Of a stretch of 16,275 bases of DNA, positions 7,429 to 15,456 are shown in pieces (within the stretch, counting starts at the first letter, position 1; the number at the start of each line of letters is the position of its first letter). The notes under the pieces are model-generated. The model searched no databases. It worked only from the letters and a program-made list of their open reading frames with translations, and was not told where the DNA came from. Source of the DNA: Bacillota bacterium (lineage in GTDB: Bacteria > Bacillota > Clostridia > Acetivibrionales > DSM-2933); the NCBI GenBank assembly GCA_023430975.1, contig JAEYYB010000055.1, positions 1 to 16,275 on the forward strand, in the 5' to 3' direction. Both the position numbers and the translations under genes were made by a program.

Positions 7429-10400
7429 TTATACCAAAAGAATATCCTTCTTTTTTAATGCTTTGTGGACTGCTTCAAGAAGCCTGTCCCTATCAATTTT
7501 TAACTCATAGAAGTTAAACCCCGACTCATAAGCCTTTGTTTTTGCATCTTCGCCAGACATTGATGTCACTGCAATAACCGGCAAATCCACAAACCTTTTA
7601 TCTTCCCTTATTTTTTGGGCAAGTTCAAAACCATCCATCTCAGGCATCTGTATATCACTGACAACTACATCCACCTTGTTGTTTTCCAAAAGCTCCATGG
7701 CAATTCTTCCATTAGCAGCCTGTATAACCTCATATCCTGCCATTTCCAGATATTCCTTCTCCATTTTCATAAAAAAGGGAGTATCCTCCACCAGCAATAT
7801 GGTTTTTGCTTCTTGAGAAATGTACTCATTCGCGGAGTAATGCTCCGGCTCTGCAAGCTGAAGAATCTCATAAAGATTTAGCATCAGAATAATTCTGTCT
7901 TCAAAAATAGTGCTTCCCAAAATACCGTTTACCTTAATATTTTCAGTATTTAATGCAATTCTGGTATTAACATTGTCAATAATTTTTTCTACAATAATTC
8001 CAATAGGCCTTTTTACATACTTTGGAATGAGAACATGCTTAACTTCACTGCTGGAAATGTCTTTTGATACAGGCAAAAAGTCTTCAGGCCGTATAACCCT
8101 CATTGAATCTCCCCTGAACTTTATGTATTCCCTGTTTCCTATTCTCTCAATATCTATGCTCCTTACCTCTTCAACCCTGGATACCATTGAAAGGTCTATT
8201 CCAAAAGCCTCAGTGCCTGAGCATTTGAACAGCAATATGTTCTGAACTTCAGCATTATATTCGCTTCCGTTTTTATCAGCAGTGTCCTTTTCCTCAGCAT
8301 CATCAGCAAACTTAAGGTTGGAAATTCTGATAAGACCTTCTACATCAAGTATCATCGCCGTTTTCCCATCACCCATAATAGTAACTCCAGAGTAGCAGTC
8401 ACAATTCTTAAAATATACAGGCAGCTGCTTAACAAGTGTCTCCTCGCTTGAATAAATGTGATCCACTGCCAGGCCAAAAGATCTGTGTCCTACCTGAAGT
8501 ACCAGAATCCTCGTAACCTCTTCCCCATTGCCTCTCCTGTCGGGAGTATCTTCTAAGTCTTGATTTTCCAATCTGGCATCTGAAAAGCTTCTTCTTCTGT
8601 CATGCCTTTTTTCACCACTACCTTCATCTATATAGGTTCTTTTTATTCCTAACATATCTGCAAGGTGTACTATCGGTAATAGCTTTCCTCTAAGACGGAA
8701 CACCTCTGCGTCATGCAAATACTCTATATGCCGGTTCTTATCTTTTGCCTTAATCCTTACGATTTCCTTAAGATTCGCCTGAGGTAATGCAAATTTATGT
8801 CCCTCAACCCCCACAATAAGTGTCTGTATAATCGCTAGAGTCAATGGCAGCATCAAACGTATTGTGGTACCTGTGCCCTTCCTGCTGAATATCTCAATAC
8901 TTCCTCCAAGTTTTTCTATATTGGTTCTGACCACATCCATGCCAACACCACGTCCGGATACATCACTTACTTTCTCTGCTGTTGAAAAACCCGGCATAAA
9001 GATAAGTTTGAAAATTTCCTGCTCACTCATCCTGTCTGCTGCTTCTTTTGTAATAATTCCCTTATCAACTGCCTTTTCAACAATCTTTACACTGTCTATA
9101 CCTGCCCCGTCATCTATAACCTCAATATTGACATATCCACCCTCTTGGTATGCGTTCAACTTAATGAGGCCAATCCTGCTCTTATTAGATTTCTCCCTGG
9201 CATCAGGGTCTTCCAGTCCATGATCCGCAGAATTCCGAACAAGATGAGTAAGGGGATCAGTAAGAGCTTCCAGAACCGACTTGTCCAGTTCAACCTCTGT
9301 TCCTTTCAGTTCAAGGTCTATTTCTTTCCCAAGTGATTTTGCCAGGTCTCTTATTATTCGTGGAAACTTATTAAATATGTTGGCAATCGGCTGCATCCTT
9401 GTCTGCATTATTTTTTCCTGCATACCGCTTGTCAGCCTGTCTATATTCTGCAAGATGGCCGAAAGCCCTGGAATTGATTTTCTATATTCCTCGAGTGTAC
9501 GAAGAAGCTGGTTTCTTCCTAAAACCATTTCACTTGCCATATTGAGCAAATCATTCAAAATAGTAACATTTACTCTTATATTATCTTCCGCTTTCAGCTG
9601 TTTAATCTGCTTAACAGCCGCATCCCGATTGTCCTTAACCTCATTGCTTATTTCTTCTTTTATTTCTTCTTTTATTTCTTCTTTTGTTTCTTCACCTTTA
9701 GCTCCATTAAATTGTTCCTTTTCTCGGATCTCAAAATGATTCTCACTTTCTTTTGTTCTATCAATAATAAATTCAAAAATATTATCCTTTGAAACCTCTA
9801 TAGCATCTGAAAACATATCCATATCTAAAACCGTACTAACAAATATACCGAGGTAAACATCCTTACTGCCATCAACTGCTTCAATTACATCATCAAAAGA
9901 ATTAATCTCACTATGATTTGTAATTGAATCTATGACCATTCCAACTGATTGTATCCTGTTAAAAAGCTGCACCGGACCTTCAGTATAGCTCAATAGATCT
10001 TTGTTCAATCTCAACCTTAATTCATAAATTCTGTGCCCATGTTTTATGCCATCAACCACTAGTTCTTTGTTGCAGCCTTTAAGGACAAATCTTCTCTTGT
10101 CATTGCCCACAACAAAAATAACATCCTCATTATCGCCGCTTTCTTCTGCTTGTGAACCCGTCAGGATGTCTCCAAGCTTTTGAAGGTCTTCACTTATATC
10201 AACATCTTCACTGTTTAATACATCTTCAATCATATTCTTCAATTGATCATTTGAAGAGAGTATTACATCTACCGCTACAGCATTCAGCTTGATTTTGCCA
10301 TTCCTGACCTCTGCAAATATGCTTTCCATGGCATGGGCAAGGCTAACAATCTTTTTTAACCCAAAAAAGCCCGCCGTACCTTTTATGCTGTGAACTGCCC

Positions 10401-10530
10401 TAAATATCTCATTTATTGCCTCACTGTCATCAACGAGCTTCTCCTTCTTAATCAATAGTGCCTCTACTTTTTCCTGATGGGTTCTGGCCTCATCAATGAA
10501 TTCCTGAATAAATTCCTGATTTTGAATCAT
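7429..10530 (-). CDS. cheA: Hybrid chemotaxis histidine kinase CheA with two CheW-like units and a C-terminal receiver
   Basis: A 1033-aa cytoplasmic kinase that phosphorylates CheY and CheB under receptor control. Domains: Hpt at 1-105 with phospho-His H47 (AVHSIKGTAG), a P2-like region at about 140-260, a charged EEIK-rich linker at about 280-305, P3 dimerisation at about 318-385, and a GHKL ATPase at about 395-565 (N-box HLVRNSADHG; G1 VIDDGAGID; G2 MPGFSTAEKVSDVSGRGVGMD). A CheW-like P5 at about 566-740 carries a basic insertion near 635-665; a second CheW-like unit is at about 760-895. The C-terminal receiver at about 908-1030 has E915/D916, D959, T989 and K1011, but the Lys is followed by Ile-Asp instead of Pro. 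The ATG at 10530 is preferred over GTG at 10545 because AGGAG lies 7 bases before it. Confidence 0.95.
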   Translation of the reverse strand: MIQNQEFIQEFIDEARTHQEKVEALLIKKEKLVDDSEAINEIFRAVHSIKGTAGFFGLKKIVSLAHAMESIFAEVRNGKIKLNAVAVDVILSSNDQLKNMIEDVLNSEDVDISEDLQKLGDILTGSQAEESGDNEDVIFVVGNDKRRFVLKGCNKELVVDGIKHGHRIYELRLRLNKDLLSYTEGPVQLFNRIQSVGMVIDSITNHSEINSFDDVIEAVDGSKDVYLGIFVSTVLDMDMFSDAIEVSKDNIFEFIIDRTKESENHFEIREKEQFNGAKGEETKEEIKEEIKEEISNEVKDNRDAAVKQIKQLKAEDNIRVNVTILNDLLNMASEMVLGRNQLLRTLEEYRKSIPGLSAILQNIDRLTSGMQEKIMQTRMQPIANIFNKFPRIIRDLAKSLGKEIDLELKGTEVELDKSVLEALTDPLTHLVRNSADHGLEDPDAREKSNKSRIGLIKLNAYQEGGYVNIEVIDDGAGIDSVKIVEKAVDKGIITKEAADRMSEQEIFKLIFMPGFSTAEKVSDVSGRGVGMDVVRTNIEKLGGSIEIFSRKGTGTTIRLMLPLTLAIIQTLIVGVEGHKFALPQANLKEIVRIKAKDKNRHIEYLHDAEVFRLRGKLLPIVHLADMLGIKRTYIDEGSGEKRHDRRRSFSDARLENQDLEDTPDRRGNGEEVTRILVLQVGHRSFGLAVDHIYSSEETLVKQLPVYFKNCDCYSGVTIMGDGKTAMILDVEGLIRISNLKFADDAEEKDTADKNGSEYNAEVQNILLFKCSGTEAFGIDLSMVSRVEEVRSIDIERIGNREYIKFRGDSMRVIRPEDFLPVSKDISSSEVKHVLIPKYVKRPIGIIVEKIIDNVNTRIALNTENIKVNGILGSTIFEDRIILMLNLYEILQLAEPEHYSANEYISQEAKTILLVEDTPFFMKMEKEYLEMAGYEVIQAANGRIAMELLENNKVDVVVSDIQMPEMDGFELAQKIREDKRFVDLPVIAVTSMSGEDAKTKAYESGFNFYELKIDRDRLLEAVHKALKKKDILLV
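9649..9692 (-). repeat. 12-bp tandem repeat in cheA encoding KEEI units
   Basis: Three perfect 12-bp copies (plus-strand unit TATTTCTTCTTT, 9649-9684) and one decayed copy encode a Lys-Glu-Glu-Ile run in the linker between the P2-like and dimerisation domains of CheA. In-frame gain or loss of units would change linker length without breaking the gene. Confidence 0.8.
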
Positions 10531-10541
10531 CTTATCTCTCC

Positions 10542-11333
10542 TCACACAACTTCAAAAATCTCATCAAGTTTCATAATTCTAAATAAGTTTAACATTGCAG
10601 TAGACGCACCTTTTATGATAACCTTCTTTTCCTTCTGCACAGCAGTTTTGTAAACACCTATTAAAAAGGTTATTCCCATTGAATCAATTTCTGCTGAAGT
10701 AGACAGGTCGATAACGATTTCATCATAATCAGCCTGCTCTACCAATTTGCTTTTGGCAAACTCCATCAAATCTTTTACATTCACCGCTACAAGACTGGTA
10801 TCAGGAGTTAGGATCAATGTTTTCCCCTCAAGTATAGTATTCATTTTCTCATCATTCCTTCCATAACTTACTGTAAATTTATTTAAATACAGCTCTGCAT
10901 TGATGCAGCTGTCACATACATTAATAATAAAACCCATATCTATCAGAGATGATAATCCTCTGTTTCTGTCTCTTGTAAGAGAATCCTCACGTTCTTTTTT
11001 GATAACACTGTCTAAGTCGAATCCTTTCCCGCCATCTGTAACAGAAATCCTGAGCATATCTTTTCCTATATCCACTTTATAAGCTATTTTCTTTTGAACA
11101 TTAAAATTGTTTCCGTGTTCGATAGCATTATTGAAAAGTTCCCTTAATGCAAATTGTAAAATAAAATTCAGCTCATCATCTATTTTTATACCGCCTGATT
11201 TTATGCATACAAATATATCCTCTACAGCTTTATCTGTATCCTGAAATGTGGAATTGAAGTTCGATTGACAGCAAAATATGGTAATCACCTTCTTTATATA
11301 AACCTTAATACAATATCGGAATATTCTTATCAT
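10542..11333 (-). CDS. RsbW-like ATPase fused to a STAS (anti-anti-sigma) domain
   Basis: This 263-aa protein joins a GHKL ATPase of the anti-sigma serine-kinase kind (about 15-155) to a STAS domain (about 168-263). ATPase motifs: RELFNNAIEHGN at 64-75 (N-box), VTDGGKGFD at 98-106 (G1) and NRGLSSL at 124-130 (G2). The STAS part has the phospho-serine site EIDSMGI with S218. In the SpoIIAB/SpoIIAA and RsbW/RsbV pairs these are separate partners; here the kinase and its usual substrate are in one chain. It is the first gene of the chemotaxis operon and ends 11 bp before cheA, so a role in the same signalling output is inferred. No sigma factor gene is in view. The ATG at 11333 has a poor ribosome binding site; a later start near the GTG at 11288 is possible. 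Confidence 0.85.
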   Translation of the reverse strand: MIRIFRYCIKVYIKKVITIFCCQSNFNSTFQDTDKAVEDIFVCIKSGGIKIDDELNFILQFALRELFNNAIEHGNNFNVQKKIAYKVDIGKDMLRISVTDGGKGFDLDSVIKKEREDSLTRDRNRGLSSLIDMGFIINVCDSCINAELYLNKFTVSYGRNDEKMNTILEGKTLILTPDTSLVAVNVKDLMEFAKSKLVEQADYDEIVIDLSTSAEIDSMGITFLIGVYKTAVQKEKKVIIKGASTAMLNLFRIMKLDEIFEVV

Positions 11334-11353
11334 CTCTGAATGGTATAATATAA

Positions 11354-11390
11354 AAATGCGAAATAACCATTATTTGGTGATCCCGCATTT
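11354..11390 (-). terminator. Hairpin with U-tract before the chemotaxis operon (attenuator or terminator)
   Basis: On the minus strand AAATGCGGGATCACCA and TGGTTATTTCGCATTT pair over 16 positions with one mismatch around the loop AATAA, followed by T5 then ATATT. Two positions pair only as G-U on the minus-strand RNA and would be A-C on the plus strand, so the structure favours minus-strand RNA. It ends about 20 bases before the first operon gene. It could terminate read-through from the SLH gene or attenuate the operon. Confidence 0.6.
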
Positions 11391-11427
11391 CCTATGCATC
11401 AAATATTAATTATCTCATTCAAAATCA

Positions 11428-11467
11428 AAAGGGCTGGCCTCATGATTTTCTCATAAGACAGCCCTTT
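11428..11467 (-). terminator. Rho-independent terminator of the SLH-protein gene
   Basis: A 9-bp stem (AAAGGGCTG with CAGCCCTTT) has an inner partly paired CTTATGAG/CATGAG section and is followed on the minus strand by TTTTGATTTTG. It lies 45 bp after the stop of the SLH-domain gene. Confidence 0.75.
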
Positions 11468-11512
11468 ATTTCACATTAAAATTTCAGTTTAGTCATGATT
11501 AAAAGCAACTTC

Positions 11513-14272
11513 CTACTTAATATCCTTATTTACTAGGGTTTCGCTGCTAAGTGAATCGTTATTTCTTGTGAAGTAATGATCTATGCTGCATTCTGCAATG
11601 TGTCCATATGCCCAGTAATCCTTTTTCACATCCTTGAAGGATATGACCGCACCATTTAACGGCCCTCTGTAAAGCATCCTGTTTATAATTGTTACAGTCT
11701 CAACACGTTTAATCTTTGCATCCGGGAGGAATGTTCCATCCTGATAGCCTGCAATAAGCTTGAGTCTGTATATTTCTTCAATATAATTCCTGGCCCAGTG
11801 TTTTGAAATATCCTTAAAGTGGAATTGTGAAGGGGCAACATCCTTAAGCTGTAGGTATCTTGCAAGTGCTGTGCTCAATTCAGCTCTTGTAATATAAGCA
11901 TCAGGCTTAAATGTATTGTCAATATAACCTTCAAAAAGTCCAGTCTTTGTTGCTGCATATATGTATCCATATGCCCAGTGTGTTTTAGGTATGTCGGCAT
12001 ATACTTTATCCCCGGGTTTTCCCTCAGGTATGTTGAGAACTCTTGTAAGCATGGCCGCAACTTCAGCTCTTGTGATGCTGCTTTCAGGCTGGAATGTATT
12101 GTCCTTATAACCTACAACATATTTCTTGTGCTGATTATCACCAAACCTGTTGGAGTAAAGTAACATAGGATAAACAGAACTATCATCAAGATCGTATACA
12201 TTTTTTCCTTCGGCTGAGATACTGGCAGTAATACTGGAGTTAACCTCTGCCTTATCCAATAATCCAACCTTTAATTTGTATACCACCTTGCCATCTCCGT
12301 TACCTTTAACCGTTTTTAAATCCCAGGTAATCTGACTGCCTGATACTACACCACCTGCAGCGTCTTCAACAGTTGTATACTGTGGAATCTGTGCCTGTAA
12401 TACAGCGTCAACAGCATCAGTATTCTTTTTATTCTTATAACTAATTGTAAATGGTATTATTTCATTTTCGCCATATGCCCTTTTATCTGATGTAAGAAAT
12501 ACTGCCAGGTCATATTCTATGGCAACAGCTGGTACTTTACTAACAGGTGCAGTCACAACAGGTGCGGCAGGTGTCGGTGTGCTCACTGAACCATTTGATG
12601 AAGGCGAACTCACAGGCGTACTTGTTGGTATATTTGCAGATGGATTAACCGGTACTACCGGGCCTGGTCCTGTGCTAGCAGATGGTGAAGGTACCGGTGT
12701 GGGCGTTGGTCTGATTATACTCACAGATTTTTGAGCGGCATCTGAAAGATTTCCAGCCTCGTCAACCGTTTTAGCCCAAATTATATACTTTCCTTCTTTT
12801 GCAATTTCAAACTCACCTTTATATTTAACAAATTCTTTGTCATCAGGGGTTGTAACATCATCTGTAACAGCGTATACCACTTCACATACCGAAGTACGGT
12901 TATCTGTTCCAGGCTTTATGCTCACTTTAATAGGTTCACCCTTTGAATTCTCCGGGTTCGCAGTTATTATCGGCTGTGACGGCTTATCCTTGTCTATATT
13001 GTTTATATCGATAAAATTCTCATCACTGCAGTTCCCTGCCGAATCTGTTCCTCTTCCATATACCGCCGTGTTAACCGATACCGGTATGGGGCTTGTGTAT
13101 ATTTCCCACGGACCATCCGGACCTATTTTATACTCTTTCTTTACAACATCTTCAGGCCATGTAATTGTAACTTTTACATCATCTTTTGTTATTCCTTTTG
13201 GATCCTGTACAAGAGTCGGTGCATCCGGGTGTTTAGTGTCAAAATAGAATACAATGCTATTTATGTTAGTAACAGAGGATCTTTTATTTTTTGCATCCAC
13301 TGCCCATATATAAAGAGTATGATTAGCATTTTGTTCCAATTGGTCATAATCCGGAACTTTCTTTATATCTATGCTGCCTGTGAAAGTCTGACTATTTCCA
13401 TCAGCCTCAATTATATCTTCATTGAGAAATTCTCCCTCAATCGAATCACCATACTTATCTATGGAATATTTAATTCGCAGCTTATCACCAATATTTTTAT
13501 CACTGACTTTTCCCTGGATATTGATTATGCTGTTTTGCTCATCATTATACGACTTATTCTTCAAAGGATCTTTGATTTCTGTTATTATAGGTGCTTCATT
13601 ATATGTATACTCAATTTTGATCTCATGGCTGTATTTGTATAGCTTCTTAACATATACATACGTCTGCAACCCAGATTGGTTAGGCTCTCCAGTCTTATAG
13701 AGCCTGATTGTGCCATCTTCATAGGCAACGTCTATGAAGTTCGGATAAATACCGATCTCCGAAATTTTTTTGATAATTTTATAATTGTTATATTCATAGG
13801 TCTGACTATTACCCACCGGACTTCCCACTTTTTTGTACTTTACCATTTGTCCATTATACAAATCTTCTATTTCATTTGGAACTGTTGCAATTTCTGTACC
13901 TTTTGTTTTGTATATTAAATCTGAGCCAGCCTCAATAGGTATGCCTCCATATACGGTGAATTCAACACTGTTGCCATATACTGAATATGTAACAGACTCT
14001 TTGTATACTTCATCAATAACACTTGGTTGTAATGCACTGCACGACACACTAAAAACATCCTTTTCCTTCAGGGGGTTTCCATTCTTATCAACAAGTGTAA
14101 ACTTCCCACTCCACGGATAATCTCTGACCTCCCCTGATGATATAACCCAGCTAAACTCCCCTGTTCTGTCTGTCATATAGCCAAATGCCGGTACAACACT
14201 TTGCATAAGACAAGTAAGAACAACCACTATGCAAAGCATAGCCGATAATAGCTTTCTAATTCCCCGTTTCAT
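11513..14272 (-). CDS. Secreted SLH-domain surface protein
   Basis: A 919-aa exported protein likely bound to the cell wall through SLH domains. A signal peptide (MKRGIRK, hydrophobic 8-24, possible cleavage after PAFG near 31) is followed by beta-rich, Ig-like regions (about 225-345 and 350-520), a Pro/Ser/Thr linker (521-580) and a DUF11-like repeat (about 586-700). Three SLH units end the protein (about 710-755, 757-810, 819-868) with a partial fourth (879-898). The wall-polymer-binding motif is ITRAE in units 1 and 2 but IKRVE in unit 3. The ATG has AAAGGGAG 9 bases upstream. Two terminator-like hairpins separate it from the chemotaxis operon, so it is probably its own unit. No enzymatic domain is recognised; it may be structural or a binding protein. 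Confidence 0.92.
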   Translation of the reverse strand: MKRGIRKLLSAMLCIVVVLTCLMQSVVPAFGYMTDRTGEFSWVISSGEVRDYPWSGKFTLVDKNGNPLKEKDVFSVSCSALQPSVIDEVYKESVTYSVYGNSVEFTVYGGIPIEAGSDLIYKTKGTEIATVPNEIEDLYNGQMVKYKKVGSPVGNSQTYEYNNYKIIKKISEIGIYPNFIDVAYEDGTIRLYKTGEPNQSGLQTYVYVKKLYKYSHEIKIEYTYNEAPIITEIKDPLKNKSYNDEQNSIINIQGKVSDKNIGDKLRIKYSIDKYGDSIEGEFLNEDIIEADGNSQTFTGSIDIKKVPDYDQLEQNANHTLYIWAVDAKNKRSSVTNINSIVFYFDTKHPDAPTLVQDPKGITKDDVKVTITWPEDVVKKEYKIGPDGPWEIYTSPIPVSVNTAVYGRGTDSAGNCSDENFIDINNIDKDKPSQPIITANPENSKGEPIKVSIKPGTDNRTSVCEVVYAVTDDVTTPDDKEFVKYKGEFEIAKEGKYIIWAKTVDEAGNLSDAAQKSVSIIRPTPTPVPSPSASTGPGPVVPVNPSANIPTSTPVSSPSSNGSVSTPTPAAPVVTAPVSKVPAVAIEYDLAVFLTSDKRAYGENEIIPFTISYKNKKNTDAVDAVLQAQIPQYTTVEDAAGGVVSGSQITWDLKTVKGNGDGKVVYKLKVGLLDKAEVNSSITASISAEGKNVYDLDDSSVYPMLLYSNRFGDNQHKKYVVGYKDNTFQPESSITRAEVAAMLTRVLNIPEGKPGDKVYADIPKTHWAYGYIYAATKTGLFEGYIDNTFKPDAYITRAELSTALARYLQLKDVAPSQFHFKDISKHWARNYIEEIYRLKLIAGYQDGTFLPDAKIKRVETVTIINRMLYRGPLNGAVISFKDVKKDYWAYGHIAECSIDHYFTRNNDSLSSETLVNKDIK

Positions 14273-14750
14273 TTAATTTCATCTCCCTTTTATTTATCTA
14301 TAGCTGACACCAAATATATGAATATATCTGATAGTTAAGCCCTCTTTAAGAACAAAATCCCTAGCTATTTTATCAACCTTAACCATTGTCATGAGAAATT
14401 GATGTGTTAATACGTAATAATTTCCTACACATTAAAAATATATTAAATTATATTATGAAATTCCCGAAATTGTGTGATTTAAGATCTATTGTATGAAAAC
14501 GTATATTCCCACCATAAAAATACATTTACATTATTAATTTCTATTTTAATAATTAAAGTGGAAATTTATCCTGTATTATATACTAAAATGCATAATTATT
14601 CAATATACAACTCGACTTTTTATGATATTTTTTTAGATTCCTTAACATTATTTTAGATCATTTGATATTATTATGTGATTATTGTAACATTTTTGAAGTT
14701 AACACTTTGAAGCGTATAACGCACGTAATCTTCATAATAATAATAATAAT
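14273..14750. other. Gene-free AT-rich intergenic region
   Basis: This stretch separates the SLH gene from the SASP-like gene, both on the minus strand. It should hold the SLH promoter, but I see no convincing -35/-10 pair; a weak TTAAAG/TATATT pair lies near 14320-14350. A (TAA)n tract of about six units is at 14734-14752. No riboswitch, RNA gene or credible ORF is recognised. Confidence 0.6.
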
Positions 14751-14769
14751 AAGGGAGCAATGCTCCCTT
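14751..14769 (-). terminator. Terminator hairpin after the SASP-like gene
   Basis: AAGGGAGCA and TGCTCCCTT are complementary around a single base, giving a practical stem of about 7-8 bp. It lies 2 bp after the stop of the SASP-like gene and is followed on the minus strand by a T-rich TTATTATT tract. Confidence 0.65.
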
Positions 14770-14771
14770 TG

Positions 14772-14951
14772 TCATTTTTCAGATAGCTCTATTATTTTAT
14801 CTCGAGTACTTGCGTCAATTCCACCATCATCATCAAATCCCAACCCTTTTAGTATCAGAGAGCTTTCATCAATTGCTGTCTCTTTGGCCATTTCGTATTT
14901 CAAAGCACTATACTTTCCTCTTGCACCACTTAGCAAAGAATTCTTTGGCAT
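14772..14951 (-). CDS. Small alpha/beta-type SASP-like spore protein (59 aa)
   Basis: A short gene encoding MPKNSLLSGARGKYSALKYE and onward, ending IIELSEK. The segment LKYEMAKETAI resembles the first conserved block of alpha/beta-type small acid-soluble spore proteins, including an E-M-A-K-E match to the germination protease site (E-F/I-A-S-E). The second block, normally rich in Gly and containing TSR, is reduced to GGIDASTRDKIIELSEK, so this is a divergent member whose DNA binding is uncertain. GGAGG stands 8 bases before the ATG, and a hairpin terminator follows the stop, which supports a real single-gene unit. If correct, it coats spore DNA or serves as an amino-acid store and would be made in the forespore. 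Gene call good, family call moderate. Confidence 0.75.
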   Translation of the reverse strand: MPKNSLLSGARGKYSALKYEMAKETAIDESSLILKGLGFDDDGGIDASTRDKIIELSEK

Positions 14952-15010
14952 AAAAAATACCTCCGTTAGTAATATTCTTCTTTATTGGCTCTTTATACTT
15001 ATAAATATAG

Positions 15011-15040
15011 TTGTTTAAACAAGGACTAGGCGGGTAATAT
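15011..15040 (+). promoter_or_regulatory. Candidate promoter with palindromic -35 region for the 44-aa ORF
   Basis: TTGTTT (15011-15016) and TAATAT (15035-15040) are 18 bases apart, a weak sigma-A-like pair. The -35 lies in a perfect 12-bp palindrome, TTGTTTAAACAA (15011-15022); its half TTGTTTAA recurs at about 15049-15056. This could be a repressor site. The evidence is weak. Confidence 0.3.
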
Positions 15041-15074
15041 ATATATAATTGTTTAAGATAAGGGGGTTATTACA

Positions 15075-15209
15075 ATGAATTCAAATAGTAAAGTCTTAAA
15101 ATTGTCAGATAAGGATAAAAATATAATTACTAAAAACGAGAACATCTGCACCGATTCACATGGGTTTAACTGTACAATCCAGAAGCCCCATGACACTTCG
15201 GATCAGTAG
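15075..15209 (+). CDS. Small 44-aa protein with two cysteines, unknown function
   Basis: The ORF has AAGGGGG 8 bases before its ATG, a good ribosome binding site. The first half is Lys/Asp/Asn-rich (MNSNSKVLKLSDKDKN), and the second half has two Cys (CTDSHGFNC) and a polar tail ending TSDQ. There is no membrane segment or signal peptide. I do not recognise it. It could be a peptide precursor with leader and core, a small regulatory protein, or a chance ORF. It lies 15 bp before repeat copy 3. Confidence 0.5.
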   Translation: MNSNSKVLKLSDKDKNIITKNENICTDSHGFNCTIQKPHDTSDQ

Positions 15210-15224
15210 CTTCGGTTAAGTTAC

Positions 15225-15424
15225 TATATTAAAAGTGTTAATAATCTTACATTTGGCGGAACAAATAACGAACGGTTCAACATAATTAAAATCAGTATTA
15301 ATCTTACATTTGGCAGAGCAAAATAACGAACGTTTTAACGTTGTTTTGTGATAGACAAATAGCAAGATTAACTGATTTTAATAGATTTGCGACAGACAAA
15401 TGTAATAGATTTATCACTTTTAAT
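15225..15424 (+). repeat. Structured repeat element, copy 3 (inverted)
   Basis: This is the reverse complement of copies 1 and 2, about 200 bp, starting TATATTAAAAGTG and ending CACTTTTAAT. It has lost the outermost bases at its right end and is more diverged internally, but keeps the four small stem-loops. It begins 15 bp after the 44-aa ORF and ends 32 bp before the toxin-domain gene. Relative to the neighbouring plus-strand genes it is in the same sense as the other two copies are to theirs. Confidence 0.88.
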
Positions 15425-15456
15425 TTAGTCTGGTTTTGAGAGAGTGAGGCATTTTT

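Noticed and set aside
9281..9739. Plus-strand 152-aa ORF opposite cheA
   Set aside because: Shadow of the cheA kinase domain; Ser/Leu-rich translation of antisense codons without motifs.
11312..11319. CCGATATT, resembling a sigma-D (flagellar/chemotaxis) -10 element on the minus strand
   Set aside because: No TAAA-type -35 lies at the expected 15-base spacing, and it falls inside the predicted first gene.
14320..14400. Possible riboswitch upstream of the SLH-protein gene
   Set aside because: I looked for c-di-GMP and other common aptamer core motifs and found none; only AT-rich sequence with weak pairing.
14662..15018. Plus-strand 118-aa ORF
   Set aside because: It starts in AT-rich intergenic DNA, includes translation of the TAA microsatellite as an Ile run, and overlaps the minus-strand SASP-like gene, which has a far better ribosome binding site and terminator.
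15225..15424. The repeat copy as a strong promoter for the toxin gene
   Set aside because: Several TTG-starting hexamers occur but none has a good TATAAT at 16-18 bases; the toxin promoter remains unidentified.
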